Of a stretch of 64,000 nt of DNA, positions 35,984 through 46,866 are shown in pieces (the first letter of the stretch is position 1; each line of letters opens with the position of its first letter). The stretch covers positions 55,965,471 to 56,029,470 of the forward strand of contig OY755046.1 in NCBI GenBank assembly GCA_963576565.1, given 5' to 3'. The notes beneath the pieces are model-generated. The model ran no database searches and was not told where the DNA came from. It saw only the letters and a program-made list of their open reading frames with translations. The stretch comes from Aspidapion aeneum. Its lineage: Eukaryota > Arthropoda > Insecta > Coleoptera > Brentidae. The position numbers were made by a program, and so were the translations under genes.

Positions 35984-36210
35984 GGGACCTTCGCATTATA
36001 AGAACAGCTGTCTTCTTTCAAAATTAGGCCTTTGGGCATTATAAGAGCCGGAATTAACAGTGCCACTACTATTAATTAAAAATAAACGACTGGATTTATA
36101 AATTCGACTTTCGTATGTCAATTTTGAAAGATCAACTGTCACTTTTTAATGCGAAAATGTCAGAATAGTGCCCGGCACAATTACTGCCTGACTTTATTGC
36201 AACAAGTCCC
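35984..36210. mobile_element. TA-target MITE, relative of 23761-24069
   Basis: Between TA dinucleotides. Right end ACTTTATTGCAACAAGTCCC and interior GACAGCTGT, ATTATAAGAGCCGGAATTAA and AATTTGAAAGATCAACTGTC-type blocks match the other copy in reverse orientation, with internal deletions. Confidence 0.75.
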
Positions 36211-36476
36211 TATTATCAAAAACTATGTCAAGTCAGCAGTCAATAATATTTTATTGTCTCGAAAATTTAAAAGATTTAAATGTGACGATATCTAAAAGTA
36301 GACGTAAGTAGACGCACAATTTAATTTGTGACCTATTTACTGCTCACACTAAGTGAAACTGTGATTATTTATAGACAAAAATACTCCAGTGTCGCAACAC
36401 AATAATAAAAAAAAAAACAGTTTGATTTTATTTCTTACAGCCTAAATCAGTTTCCTCAATTGTATTAATAATGACC

Positions 36477-36480
<4 letters not shown>

Positions 36481-36540
<60 letters not shown>
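36481..36540. repeat. (TA)n microsatellite
   Basis: About 60 bp of uninterrupted alternating T and A. Confidence 0.98.
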
Positions 36541-36542
<2 letters not shown>

Positions 36543-36759
36543 AATAAAACCTTAGTCCACTTAGCACCTCGCTTATGGATCGCAGAACTTGGTTCGAAAT
36601 AGTACCGAACCTCAGAGTAATAAATTACTCTAAGTACCAAACCCATTACTTTAAAAAACATATATTAGTTCGAACCAAAGATGCATGCAAGTTATTGCAT
36701 GGATCTTTGTTGGAACGGTATTTAGTTCTAAAGCTATTATGGTTCTAAAGACAATCAAA

Positions 36760-37105
36760 ACAAAGTTACCAAGAAGTGACAATAAAAAATAAACCACTCT
36801 ATCAGAAAAAAATTAAAATAGCAAACCCTGGTTGTCCCAAATTAAAACTCAAGGTAATGTAGCCCCTACCTTTTTCATTGGACGAAGAACTAAGGACAGG
36901 ACATTTCAGAAAGGCAAACAGAAACAAAGTGACAATGACAAAAGAATCACTCTATTAGAAAAATATTTTAAAAAAACCCTCGTTATCGCAAATTAAAAAC
37001 CTTAAGTGTGGCTATATTATCTCTTTGATTAGACTAAGAACTAAGAACAGAACATTAAAGGTAAATGGAACCAAAGTGGCATTAACAAAAGAAAACTCTA
37101 TCAGA
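36760..37105 (+). repeat. Degenerate tandem repeat, ~150-bp unit
   Basis: CACTCTAT(C/T)AGAAAAA recurs at 36795, 36949 and 37094, each preceded by a (C/A)AAAGTGGCA/GTGACAATGACAAAAG-type block. Confidence 0.7.
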
Positions 37106-37294
37106 AAAACATACCCTGGTTATATATGGTCGCAACATTTGTCTCAAAAGCAGCTAATGTAGCAGCAATTGCTCTGGAAGATCAAAGGACTGTTTCTGCT
37201 GATTGCTACATTATCATTTATTTGCCGTAAGTCATCGCTTAGCTTCAAAAAACAAACCCCGAACGACGAATCATCCTCCACCAAGACAATAGCT
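37106..37294 (+). pseudogene. mariner-like transposase, part left of the Harbinger
   Basis: The frame reads VAAIALEDQRTVSADCY and, after two stops, KTNPERRIILHQDN, ending at the second catalytic aspartate context (HQDN) of a Tc1/mariner DDE enzyme. The gene continues at 38105 on the other side of the inserted Harbinger element. Confidence 0.65.
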
Positions 37295-38104
37295 GGCCAT
37301 ACACACAGAGGTTGATCCGTCGGTTTGGAACGGCACAGATAAGTCAATAAGTTTAAAACTGCTGCAGTCCACTAACACAAAAAAAATCTTTCAAATCGAT
37401 CCTTCATATCGATCTGTTAGTGGGCGAAAACTCAAGATTTATCTGCCGGTTAAACCAAAACTGTGAAATTTCGTCAAGTCGAAAGTTTTATGCGGCACGG
37501 TATTTTAAGTAAAGTAAAAAAGAGACGTTCCAAGTGGGTTAAAAGTTATTTGCTTAAGAGGAATAAGAGGAAACTATTTAGCCATGACCTTCTATTAAAA
37601 GAGTTAAGATAAAATGATCCAGATGATTTTAGAAATTATTTAAGAATGGATATTAACACGTATGACCTTTTATTAAATTTGGTAAGAGAGGATCTTACGA
37701 AACAAGATACCCAAATAAGAGATGCCATTGGACCAAAACAGCGATTAAATGCTGCCCTTCGTTTCCTTGCCACGGAAAAATCATATGAAGATCTGAAATT
37801 TGCAGTGGATATTTCTGCACAAGCACTTGGTTATATCATTCCGGAAACATGTGCCATAATATTCAATTAATAAATTAAAATATGAACGGTCTGTTATCCC
37901 TGGCACAGTGCAAACCGACAGACAAGTCTGCGCCGGTTAAAATATCGAGCGCGGAACCCACAAGTTTCGCCCGCCGGTCTGAACTCACAGATAAATCTAT
38001 ACCGGCTATCACTGGCGCGTGGAATGGCCACTAATTGAAAGACAAATCCGCCAGTTTAAACCGCGCCGTTCCAAACCGGCGGATCAACCTCTGTGTGTAT
38101 GGGC
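37295..38104 (+). mobile_element. PIF/Harbinger element inserted in a mariner gene
   Basis: 810 bp. Left end GGCCATACACACAGAGGTTG and inverted right end GCCCATACACACAGAGGTTG; the similarity continues for about 38 bases (…ATCCGYCGGTTTGGAACGGC). The flanks share the direct repeat AGCT (37291-37294, 38105-38108), consistent with the short duplications of this superfamily. It contains the N-terminal part of a HARBI1-type nuclease. Confidence 0.85.
37510..37870 (+). pseudogene. Harbinger (HARBI1-like) transposase, N-terminal part
   Basis: Before a stop, the frame reads KKRRSKWVKSYLLKRN and KLFSHDLLLKEL, then NDPDDFRNYLRMDINTYDLL, then from the ATG at 37646 LVREDLTKQDTQIRDAIGPK, RLNAALRFLATEKSYEDLKF and ALGYIIPETC. 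This is the conserved start of PIF/Harbinger DDE nucleases in insects. The frame stops at 37870, before the catalytic DDE core, so the protein is inactive. Confidence 0.8.
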
Positions 38105-38330
38105 AGCTAATGTAAGTTCGCAAAAAGCACAAAAAACCATTGAATTTTTAACCCAACAAAACGTCGTATGGTTGGACCATCCTCTATAAAGTCCCAAAGA
38201 TTTCTACACTTTTCCGAAAATCAAGAATGGACTGGTCAAAGATTTTAGTCGCCAGAGGAAGCAGTCGACTCCTTCAATAATAATGCAATTTTGACAGTAC
38301 GAACAAACGAGTGGAATTACAGCTTTGACA
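38105..38330 (+). pseudogene. mariner-like transposase, part right of the Harbinger
   Basis: Frame NVSSQKAQKTIEFLTQQNVV then WLDHP, matching the region after HQDN in mariner transposases; the next expected block (PYSPDL..DF) is damaged by a stop and frameshift. Together with 37106-37294 it forms one gene split by the insertion. Confidence 0.65.
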
Positions 38331-38516
38331 ACAGGTTTGAGCGCATGCAAAAGTGCATTAATTTTTCTTCAAGAAAGAAAAAAGTATTTAAAAGTTATCT
38401 GCTGTTTTTTCCAGTTCTGTATGCAAAACTTAAACGTCAAGCTTTGTACAAATTAATTTTTATAATGTAAAATAAAGAATTTAAAAACAATATTCTGTGA
38501 GGGGGTTTTAGCCATA

Positions 38517-38946
38517 TACGTAATATTCCAATACTCCCTGTTACCTATTTACACAATGGTTGTCGTTTGATGCAAACATTCAGAAATAAAGGTTCGAAAA
38601 ATGCACAGATACCAAATTTACATAGATAGTTTTTGTCAACTGTACGCCGATGATTTGACGTAACGAATAAAATATTATTCATGCGTAAAAGTATAACCAA
38701 TCAGGACATTTTATTTTAAGGACAGCAAAAAGAATAGACTTATACCCATTGATATTGCTATTTCAAATATGTTTGCATTCTACATCGTAAGGTACCGTAG
38801 GTATTGCAATAATACGAACTATATGGAAATAATATGCATATGTCTTTGAAAGCAACCAATCAGGTCTTTTTTGCTTAAAGACCCCAAGGCCCTCATGTTT
38901 GCATCATAAATGGGCAGTTACCGTGGGTATTGGAATATTATGTACT
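38517..38946. mobile_element. TIR element with TAATATTCCAATAC ends
   Basis: Left TACGTAATATTCCAATACTC and inverted right TACATAATATTCCAATACCC. Subterminal GATGCAAACAT and AACCAATCAGG blocks are also mirrored. 430 bp, non-coding. Confidence 0.65.
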
Positions 38947-39704
38947 AATTCAAAAACTGATGTTCCAAATCATCTGGTTCGAAATGTAGGTACTTTGCAA
39001 ACGAAGTACCTTCGAAACAAATAAATTTTAGTCTAATAACCTTTTGGACTTATTTTTTGTTATTTTAATGAACAAAGTTGTTGGTCATTACAAATACAAA
39101 GTTGTGGATATAGAAGGAAAAGGTCTCTAGAACTCGAAACCTAGAATTGACATTTAATGGACTTCCATTAAACGTCCTGTGTTGTTTAGAAAGTTATTGG
39201 CATAATTATCGGAAATCCTTCATCCTCGCACACTGAACTAAACATTAAAGAAATATAGACCGATATCAGTTTACCTTCCAAAATTCTTTTCATCCCTTAC
39301 AAAGGATACCAATAGGTCAAAACCCCAGATCAACTGTGAGGCGGTTCTAGTGTTATTTGTGGTTCCAAGCATTTAATAAAGATACCGATGCAGACACTTT
39401 GCAGTGTTCCAAATTGCTGCTAGGCTCATAAAATGCAGGGTCAGTACATCCATTATTTTAACACCAAAATAGATCGTCAAGTAATTAGGTTTGCAAGTTG
39501 ATGTTTGATAGATTTACTCTGAAAACAAGATGTACTAAAATTACCTACATACCAATACTGCGTCTTACTTATTTTTTATTAAGATAAAAAAAGCAATAAC
39601 TTTTATTATTTTGTTATTTAAACTTGGCCTCTTTTAAATATGTATGATACGAAGCAATTTTATCGTAAGGTTTTTGTTTATTTGTTTATTTTAAGTTATT
39701 ATTA
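38947..39704. other. Unassigned AT-rich DNA
   Basis: No gene recognised. Confidence 0.4.
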
Positions 39705-40240
39705 CCTTCCTAACACGCGCAGCAATGGCTAGACAAGGTACTATTTTCGAGGATTTTTTGTTTTTGAGATAACGCAGAAAATGTGTTGTTTGGGTGTATT
39801 TGGACCAATCTTATCAATATCGTCGTAATGTCGGTCTGTGTGTGTATGTGCGTATATGTATTTCTGTCCGTAACACGATAGCTTCTAATCCGCTAAACTG
39901 ATTTTAGTAAAAGTTTCAGGTAAATAATGTTCGACCCTCCAACGACCTGATTAGGTTTTGGTCAAAATCTATTTATGCTAATGACAGTTTTTTGACAATT
40001 AAAATATTTTAAAAATGCTTAAAAACTTTTTAATGGAGCACCGCATTAATATGCGGTTTTCGGAATATAGTAGATTACATTTTGCTCAATAATTTGTGTT
40101 ACTAAAAACTTAGGAGCTTTGGTTTCTGAGATATTTACAAAAAACTGTTTACAAGGCTGATTTTATCATGGCTTCACTTGAAGTGTGTTAATAGGCTAGC
40201 TAGGAAGGTATCAAATCCCCCATGGATCCATTTATTTAAA
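39705..40240 (+). repeat. Dispersed ~530-bp repeat, copy A
   Basis: Begins CCTAACACGCGCAGCAATGG and ends CATGGATCCATTTA. Shared with 40408-40848 and 50051-51787: AGATAACGC(C/A)GAAAATG, CTCAATAATTTGTGT and ATATTTACAAAAAA blocks in order. The CTAG-rich, hairpin-poor ends are reminiscent of Helitron-like elements, but I cannot prove the class. Confidence 0.7.
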
Positions 40241-40407
40241 TTTTAAAATCCACTTATTAGTTTATATATTATTTTTATTTAATTTATATAAATAAACATT
40301 ATATTTTTATTTTTTATTTTTTATATTTTATTTAATAAAAACAAGTTGATTGTTTAATTTTTATAACCATTTTTTATTTTTTAAATTTTATTCCTATATT
40401 TATTACT

Positions 40408-40848
40408 TATCCCGTGCAGCAAAGGCTAGAAAAGGTCTTATTTTCGACGACATTTTTCTTTTGAGATAACGCCGAAAATGAGAATGTGAGAATATCAGTC
40501 CGGATTACGATAGCTCCTTAACCGCTGAACCGATTTTTATGAGATTTACACGAAAAAAAGTGTTTGAGACCATAAGGAGCTGATTAGATTTTGGTTAAAA
40601 TCCATTAATGTTAATGACAGATTTTTGACATTAAAAAATTGAAAATATGCTTTTTAACAGAGCATTGCATCACTATCTGGTTTTGAATTTATTTTTCTCA
40701 ATAATTTGTGTTCTAACCAAATATTTGGTTATAACACTGTCGTTTTTTAGATATTTACAAAAAATTATTTTCATGACTGATATAGCATGGACTTGGGGTG
40801 TGCTAATGGACTAGGAAGGTATCAGATCCGTCATGGATCCATTTATTC
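40408..40848 (+). repeat. Dispersed ~530-bp repeat, copy B
   Basis: Same family and orientation as copy A, starting CCCGTGCAGCAAAGGCTAG and ending ATGGATCCATTTATTC; more diverged in the middle. Confidence 0.65.
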
Positions 40849-41175
40849 CTTTTATTTTTTTTTATAGTCTTTTTTCCCTATATATGTTTGAGTATTTATT
40901 TATTTTTGTTATGTCTTAAATTTTGATTTCTACTTATTAGTTTATATATTATTTTAATTTAATTTATATATGTAAATAAAAAATGTTTTAATTTTAAATT
41001 TTTTATTTTCTATATTTTTTTTTTAATGATGAGTTTTTTATTTTATCACTATATTTATATTTTTTTATTTATTGATAAAATATATACTTTTTAATTTATA
41101 ATGTATGTGATTTTTTAATTTGTCAATAATTGTTTATTTTCTAATATTAAAAAAAAAACAATTTTGATTAAAAAA
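40849..41175. other. Extremely AT-rich spacer
   Basis: Almost pure A/T with TTTATTTTT runs; no other structure seen. Confidence 0.5.
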
Positions 41176-41340
41176 GTCGTCGTTTGTAGCACAGTTTGCT
41201 TCACGCTTGAGCGGTCTGGGTTCGAATCCTGGCTAGATATAGGTACACTGATCTTTGTAATTGTTTGAAATCGCTTTAACTTAGCAAAACTGGGCAATCA
41301 ATCCGAAATAGATGGAAAGTTCGAGTATTAAAAAAAATAT
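41176..41340 (+). repeat. tRNA-derived SINE-like sequence
   Basis: An A-box-like GTAGCACAGTTTGC (41186-41199) and an exact B box GGTTCGAATCC (41219-41229) are spaced as in tRNA genes and followed by ~100 bp of unrelated sequence ending in an A-rich tract near 41328. The acceptor arms do not pair, so this is not a functional tRNA gene. Confidence 0.6.
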
Positions 41341-41625
41341 ATTGGTTGAAAAATGTGTAAATTTTATCAAATTATATTGATTTTTTTAATAAATATTAAT
41401 AAGAAAATTAAGTCATAATGTTATCGATAATAATTTTTAAGTAGCTAAAGATGATATTTCCCCTTAACCTACATTTTTTAAATCTTATTTTTTTTAAACA
41501 CCAAATTGAGTCAAGGCACCGCGCGTGTAATTTTTACGTAATTAGTATACAGGGTGAACCAATCTAGCTTACCATCATCATAATATATTTTCCTTAGAAA
41601 ATTAAACTAGCAAGGTTCGTAGATA

Positions 41626-41793
41626 CAGTCGAACCTCTCTAACTCGAACCTCTATAACTCGAACCTTTTACGTGGTCCCTGCACTTTTTATATGTATTTT
41701 AACCTCTTCAACTCGAATTTCTATCACTCGAACTCTCCATAACTCGAACTGTTTTCGTTGTCCCTTCAAGTTCGAGTTATAGAGGTTCGACTG
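41626..41793. mobile_element. pogo-like MITE, CAGTCGAACC ends
   Basis: 168 bp between TA duplications. Left CAGTCGAACCTCTCTAACTC and inverted right CAGTCGAACCTCTATAACTC. The interior repeats AACTCGAA words. Confidence 0.88.
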
Positions 41794-42002
41794 TATTTTT
41801 GTATTATACTATTATATATTATATCAGTCAAAACCCTTGAAAACTAGACATAGGTGTCAAAAAGGTTGAGTTGGAGTTGGCTAACCCTAGTGTCCAGTGT
41901 CCCTAAATAGTTTGATAGTTTTAACATTTTTTAGATGTAAAAACTGTCAAGTTATTTAGGGACACTTGTGAATCTCATTCAAATATCTTCTATAGGTTGA
42001 TA

Positions 42003-42060
42003 CCTCGCCAAATATATATAGTTCTATTCTATCCATCTATCTATCTATCTATTTAGCCTT
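42003..42060 (+). repeat. CTAT microsatellite
   Basis: CCATCTATCTATCTATCTAT near 42033-42052. Confidence 0.85.
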
Positions 42061-42659
42061 CTTCGATCCATCTTTGGACATAGGCGTCCCTCAATATCTT
42101 CCACTCTTCTCTGTATGTCACCGTGTTCATCCATCTAGTCCTCGCATGTTTCTTTCAAATCGTCCTTTCATTTTCCCAAGATCTCCAGTTTACAATACAT
42201 TTGTTCCATCGATCGTCTTTCTGTGTGATATTATGACCGGCCAATTTCCATTTTAATTTTGCTACCTCTGCACTGACATCCCCTACTTTTGTTTTATTTC
42301 TTATCCATTTATTCATTTTTCTATCTCTTAGCTTTACATCTAACATTTGTCTTTCTATTGACGTTTGGGCTTTTGTTACCTTATCCATGTTTGGTTTTGC
42401 AAGGGTCAAGATATATAGCTAACTACTTTTAAAATGGTATACCAACCAAAGCAACTTATTGAATTACTAGATTAACTGATACATTTTACCGCATTGATTT
42501 GGTCACGTCACGGTTTGTCCGGCACGGCACATTTGCTTGGCATTGAATTAAATGTGTAAGCACGCATTGATTCAGACAGTTTAATTCGTTTGGGCTAATT
42601 TCTTTAAGCGGCCTTCACTCGATCAGAATTACTGACAGTATTTTTATACAAATCTTTTT

Positions 42660-43440
42660 TCACTACTACTATGTCACTGTGGAACGTTTTTCTATGTTGT
42701 CTGACCCTTATTCTCCACATTTTTCGATCCTGACAATCAGCTTCCATCAGGTTTTTTTGACTCATTGATCTTTGAATTGACCATTCTAGTTTCGGACGCC
42801 TTCATTTTCTGCGCCCTATTGGTTGCCATTCTGGGACCTTCTTTGGTAATCTTTCGTCGTTCATTCGTTGTACATGGCCGTACCATATCAGTTGTCTTTT
42901 AGTAATGTCATCTGTTATGCTTCCCTCGATTCCCATTCTTTCTTTTATGATCTCATTTCTTATATGATCTTCGTATTGCATCCATTTCGACACTTTCCAT
43001 TTTTGTTTTGTATTTTTTTGTTACGCGAAAGTCTCTGTTCCATACAACAGCCTGCTTTACATTTTTTTTTATTTCTCTGCTCCATAAAATACTGTTAAGA
43101 CATCCAATAACCTTTTTTGCTTTTACCATTGTTTTTTCCAATTCTTTACAGTCTGTTCCTGTCTTATTAAATGTGACACCCAAATATACATACTCACTGC
43201 ATGGAGATATTGTTTGTCCATTGTCTAGTTCTACCTCACTGGATTAGTTTCCAATACATAAGTACTGTGCATTGTCCACGTTCACTGTTAATCCCCACTT
43301 TTGGTATTCTTCCGTTAACTTTCTCATCATATACTCCATGTCTTAGTGTGTATATGGTAAATCGGTCGTTAAGTTGTATTCTTATACCGTGCACTTTACG
43401 ATTCCAGTTTTTTAAAGCTACTCTTTTTTATTTTTTATAG
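42660..43440 (-). pseudogene. LINE reverse transcriptase 3' end, copy 2
   Basis: Minus-strand frames contain GVTFNKTGTDCKELEK, AKKVIGCLNSILWSREIK, RVTKKYKTKMESVEMDAIRR, then MGIEGSITDDITKRQLIWYG, HVQRMNDERLPKKV and QPIGRRK. This is the conserved thumb and C-terminal region of a non-LTR polyprotein. The region equivalent to the FADD motif is deleted. It is the best preserved of the three copies. Confidence 0.85.
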
Positions 43441-44250
43441 AGTGAATTCTTTTGAAAGTCTTTTTTATAAACTTTGAAAAACAAACACAAATATAAAAAT
43501 ACTGTCAGTAATACTAATCGTGCGAGTGCTGCTTTAAATTATTAAAAAATATTCATTACACAAGCAGGTGTGGATCTACGGGAGGGGGAAAAGGGGAATC
43601 CCTTAAACTATATTTAGTTTTAACACATAGAATACACCTCCTGGTCACTACGCAAAATAGTTCTTTACAATATTTATTATGATATTTCCCAACCCCCAAT
43701 AAAGATCCTAGAGCCGATTCTGACACAAGTTTTATTATTATTCCCTCTAATGCTTAACAATCTTATAATTAAAAATGTTCAGGAATATGTAGTTAATCTG
43801 TGATTCAATTCCCAAAATTAAATAATGTCTTTGTCGAAAAAGGAGACAAAACTAAACTTGTAAAATAATAATTTACGCATGTTTAGGAAACACCCTGTAT
43901 ATTGCTGTGGAATAAAAAAAAGACACATTGTTAATTGTTAACGTACGACAATATCACACGCACTACGCAACATTATTAAAATAAAAAGTGTCAAATGAGG
44001 GTCACCCAGTACAAAACCAATCATAGGTAAAATACCTAGAGTATCAATGCCAAAATTCCATTAAATTTATTCAAGTTTGATTACTGAAAATTATTTAATT
44101 CGTTTGTGTAATTCAATAACAGGAAATTGGAAAAAAATTAGGTAAACGGTTTGATTTGTTGAAATGAATATTTTTAGTTTTAATTGACCGAGAAATTATT
44201 GTTTTTATGAGAGAAATGGGATAGTGCGGCCAAAGTTCTTAAAGTTGGCA
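43441..44250. other. Unassigned AT-rich DNA
   Basis: No gene recognised. GTGTGGATCTACGGGAGGGG near 43568 resembles a MITE end, without a clear partner. Confidence 0.35.
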
Positions 44251-44251
44251 A

Positions 44252-44396
44252 TGCAAATGCGCAAAGGACAAAAGAGTGCATGGACCAATGAGCACACGGA
44301 CCAATAGGCGCACGGGCAAAAGAGCGCATTGACAAAAAGCGCACGGATAAAAGGGCGCATGGACAAAAAAGAAGACGGACAAAAGAGTGCATGTAA
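44252..44396 (+). repeat. Minisatellite, ~18-bp unit
   Basis: About eight units of the form GCGCATGGACAAAAGAG with substitutions. A 70-codon frame on the minus strand is simply the translation of this repeat. Confidence 0.85.
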
Positions 44397-45065
44397 AAAG
44401 TTGTATTTTTTTTTTAATATAATTTATTAATATAATATATATTGCCTTGTTTCTTTCTACCCAAAGTCAACAAAAATGTGACGTACCTTTAAGTAACTAT
44501 GCGTCTTAAGGTATTCCAAATAAAGAAATAAAATTAATAAATTATTCAATTGAATAGAATTAAGGCTTTTTTTTCAAATCAACGCAACGGTCCAAAACTT
44601 ATTGCAAATGTGCGTATTAAATGTTATCTCTAATAGTTATTGACATCTGACTGCATGCAATACTGAATGGAACGAAGAAAAAAATTAAAAATTCTTTCGA
44701 TTACGTAGGTAGAAATAAAGACAAATTAAAATTAAATATAAATAAATCTTCCATAAAGACAAAAATGCTTTTTTTTTCTATGTGAATGTATATGGTTAAT
44801 TTATTTTAATTTTATTTTATTATGTCTTTTAAAATCTTTTATTTCTTTATTTTAATTTCTGTTTTTTACATCTTTGTTGCAAAATAAGAAATAAAAATCA
44901 TAATGACATTCATTAAACGCTTCCATTGGGGTATTGTTTAATTAGATGTCTTGCATGTTTTTCTTTGTTTAAATTAAAGCATACATAATTAAGTCATAAC
45001 AATCGTATAGACATGCGTAAAGCACTGAAAATTATTTTTTTGTGCTGTAAAGGTCACAAACATAG
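44397..45065. other. Unassigned AT-rich DNA
   Basis: No gene recognised. Confidence 0.4.
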
Positions 45066-45386
45066 AATAGGGTGTTTGACAGTAGTAAAAAATAAATATA
45101 TATTTATTTTTAGATATCTCTTTAGGTCTTTTTTGTTTAATTTTTTCCCAAATTCATAGTTCTTTTAATTAAATAAATTCATTGAATTAAAACAATTAGC
45201 CACGTGATTCAAAACAGGCGGTCTACCAATCAGCTGCGAGTGACGTCACAAAACAGTAAACGCCTCGAACGAACCTATTTTCTGTGATAATTTCTTGTGT
45301 ATGGTATTGTTTGCTTTGGTTTAAAGTGCGAATTATCGTCCTCAATTAGATTTTATTTTGTGGTTTGCTTATAAAAAACATTTTCA

Positions 45387-45518
45387 ATGGAAAACGGATT
45401 CTCCAAAGCCGATAGCTCCAACTTGCCAATGCTGAATTCCTTTATGGTGGCAGGCTTTTTTGCCAACAACAGTGATTTTTTTACTGCGGAATTTAGAAAC
45501 GTTAAAATGTTGATGTAA
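45387..45518 (+). pseudogene. First exon of a multicopy insect TE-type gene
   Basis: MENGFSKADSSNLPMLNSFM continues to FFTAEFRNVKMLM, 43 codons, and meets GTAAGT at 45515-45520, a consensus splice donor. Proteins starting with (S)NLPMxxxFMV...AExRxxK are a multicopy insect family that I recall as carrying SWIM-like zinc and YqaJ-type nuclease regions downstream. Those regions are absent here, so the assignment rests on the first 43 residues only. Confidence 0.45.
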
Positions 45519-45916
45519 GTATTCGATGAGTTGTTTTGTATATAACTGAAAGTTTTTTTACAATATTCTTCGCCTACTTTTACTCATTTAGATTTTAAGG
45601 TTAGGTTATATGTTTTGCTTTTTTGTTTAATATGCCACTTACAATAGATTCAATTAAATACCCAATCATTATTATTTTAAGCATTAAGAAACAATCAAAA
45701 ATTGCTTTTTTAAAACAAAATTTTCTAAATACCTTTTGTTTCAAAGAATTCTTATGACCCTTCATAACAAATTTCAAAACACCAAAATTTTTATGAAGTG
45801 AGCTTTTTAATGTCTGTTAATTGGTGGTGTATCTTTCTACTTATATATATTATAGACAACGTAAGAAAAATTAATAGAAACAAATGACGATGAATTAGAT
45901 AAGGCCCTGGGTCTCT

Positions 45917-46039
45917 TCAAGCAAGTTCTAGACACTTTTTCCATTGTTTTACTGCTGTAGGCACATGAATAAATAGTTTTTCAGGTGTTTTTATGCTAGT
46001 ATTCGAACACTGAGGCACTACACACCACTTATAGGACAT
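45917..46039 (-). pseudogene. THAP zinc-finger N-terminus, truncated by a stop
   Basis: MSYKWCVVPQCSNTSIKTPE then KLFIHVP and WKKCLELA. The C-x4-C pair and the following HVP(T) correspond to the start of a THAP domain, a DNA-binding zinc finger common in DNA transposases. The stop is TGA where related proteins have CGA (R), and the next codons read RD, so a single CpG-type C-to-T change probably ended the frame. The second half of the finger (C-x2-H) is missing. An upstream in-frame ATG at 46135 adds 32 non-conserved residues. Confidence 0.65.
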
Positions 46040-46635
46040 TTTTTTACATAAAAAACAGTAAAAACACAGACCAAACACAAATAAACACTTGAATGCCGTG
46101 TATCTGTCCGCGAGTTTACTGCGCTGTGACGTCATTGCAACGCCATGCTAGAAATGAGCGTTTTAGCGGCAAATTCAAATCGGAAATTAGAAAACTTGAT
46201 TTTAAATGCAGTCATGATAAAATATACTATTTTAATAATTTTGCGTAGCAAATTAGGGATCTATGTATCATTCTAAACTCTTTTCTAAAATTTGTCAAAT
46301 ACCCTATTGTTTCATGTAAATATCTATAAAATAGCGATGATCTTTTAGTTTTAAAGGTTTTAACAAGGTTTATTACAATTCCAAAATTAAATGCTCTCAT
46401 AGTTCAATCATAAGAACTATGGTTCAAGAACGTAAATTATATATATTTTATACCATATACCAAGTGGCAGATTTTATTTTCAGGCGAAAAGTATTGAGCA
46501 CGAGCGTACCAAGGGCTACAAGTCGTCTGGGGATAAAAATACACTTTTATAACGAAATTATTTTTCTATTTTTTTAAACTTCATTTTTAACTATATTGAT
46601 AAACTTGCAGTCAGTATTTGCTTTATCTTCCAAAC

Positions 46636-46840
46636 TAGAAGAGCATTTAATTTGGAAATAGGCTGTTTAATTAGGGGAGGGTGGGGTGAATTGAGACAGG
46701 TTTGGTTCGGTTCGGTTCGGTTTGGTTCGGTTCGGTTCGGTTCGGTTCGGTTCGGTTCGGTTCGGTTCGGTTCGGTTCGGTTCGGTTAGATAGAAGAGCA
46801 TTTAATTTGGAAATAGCTCGTTTAATTAGGGGAGGGTGAG
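46636..46840 (+). repeat. Local duplication around a GGTTC tract
   Basis: AGAAGAGCATTTAATTTGGA followed by GTTTAATTAGGGGAGGGTG occurs at 46638 and again at 46792, on either side of the GGTTC tract. Confidence 0.85.
46697..46786 (+). repeat. (GGTTC)n tract
   Basis: About 18 units of GGTTC with two GGTTT variants. The minus-strand frame translates as repeats of NRTEP, an artefact. Confidence 0.95.
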
Positions 46841-46866
46841 GTGAATTGGGACATGTGGAGACACTG

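Larger units (their letters stand above)
45066..46308. mobile_element. TIR element with two inward-facing gene starts, one THAP
   Basis: 1,243 bp. Ends AATAGGGTGTTTGACA and inverted AATAGGGTATTTGACA. Near each end lies TGACGTCACA followed by CAGTAAAC (45241-45261; inverted near 46108-46128), then a short coding start pointing inward. The plus-strand start (45387) has a splice donor; the minus-strand start (46039) encodes a THAP finger. The bodies of both genes are gone, so this looks like an internally deleted derivative of a two-gene DNA transposon. The superfamily is not certain; Kolobok and P elements also use THAP domains. Confidence 0.6.

Noticed and set aside
41176..41260. Functional tRNA gene
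   Set aside because: A and B boxes are present but the acceptor stem does not pair and the sequence continues as a SINE body.
44180..44392. 70-codon minus-strand frame
   Set aside because: Translation of an 18-bp minisatellite.
46697..46786. Telomeric repeat
   Set aside because: The unit is GGTTC, not the insect telomere repeat TTAGG, and it lies inside a duplicated TE end.
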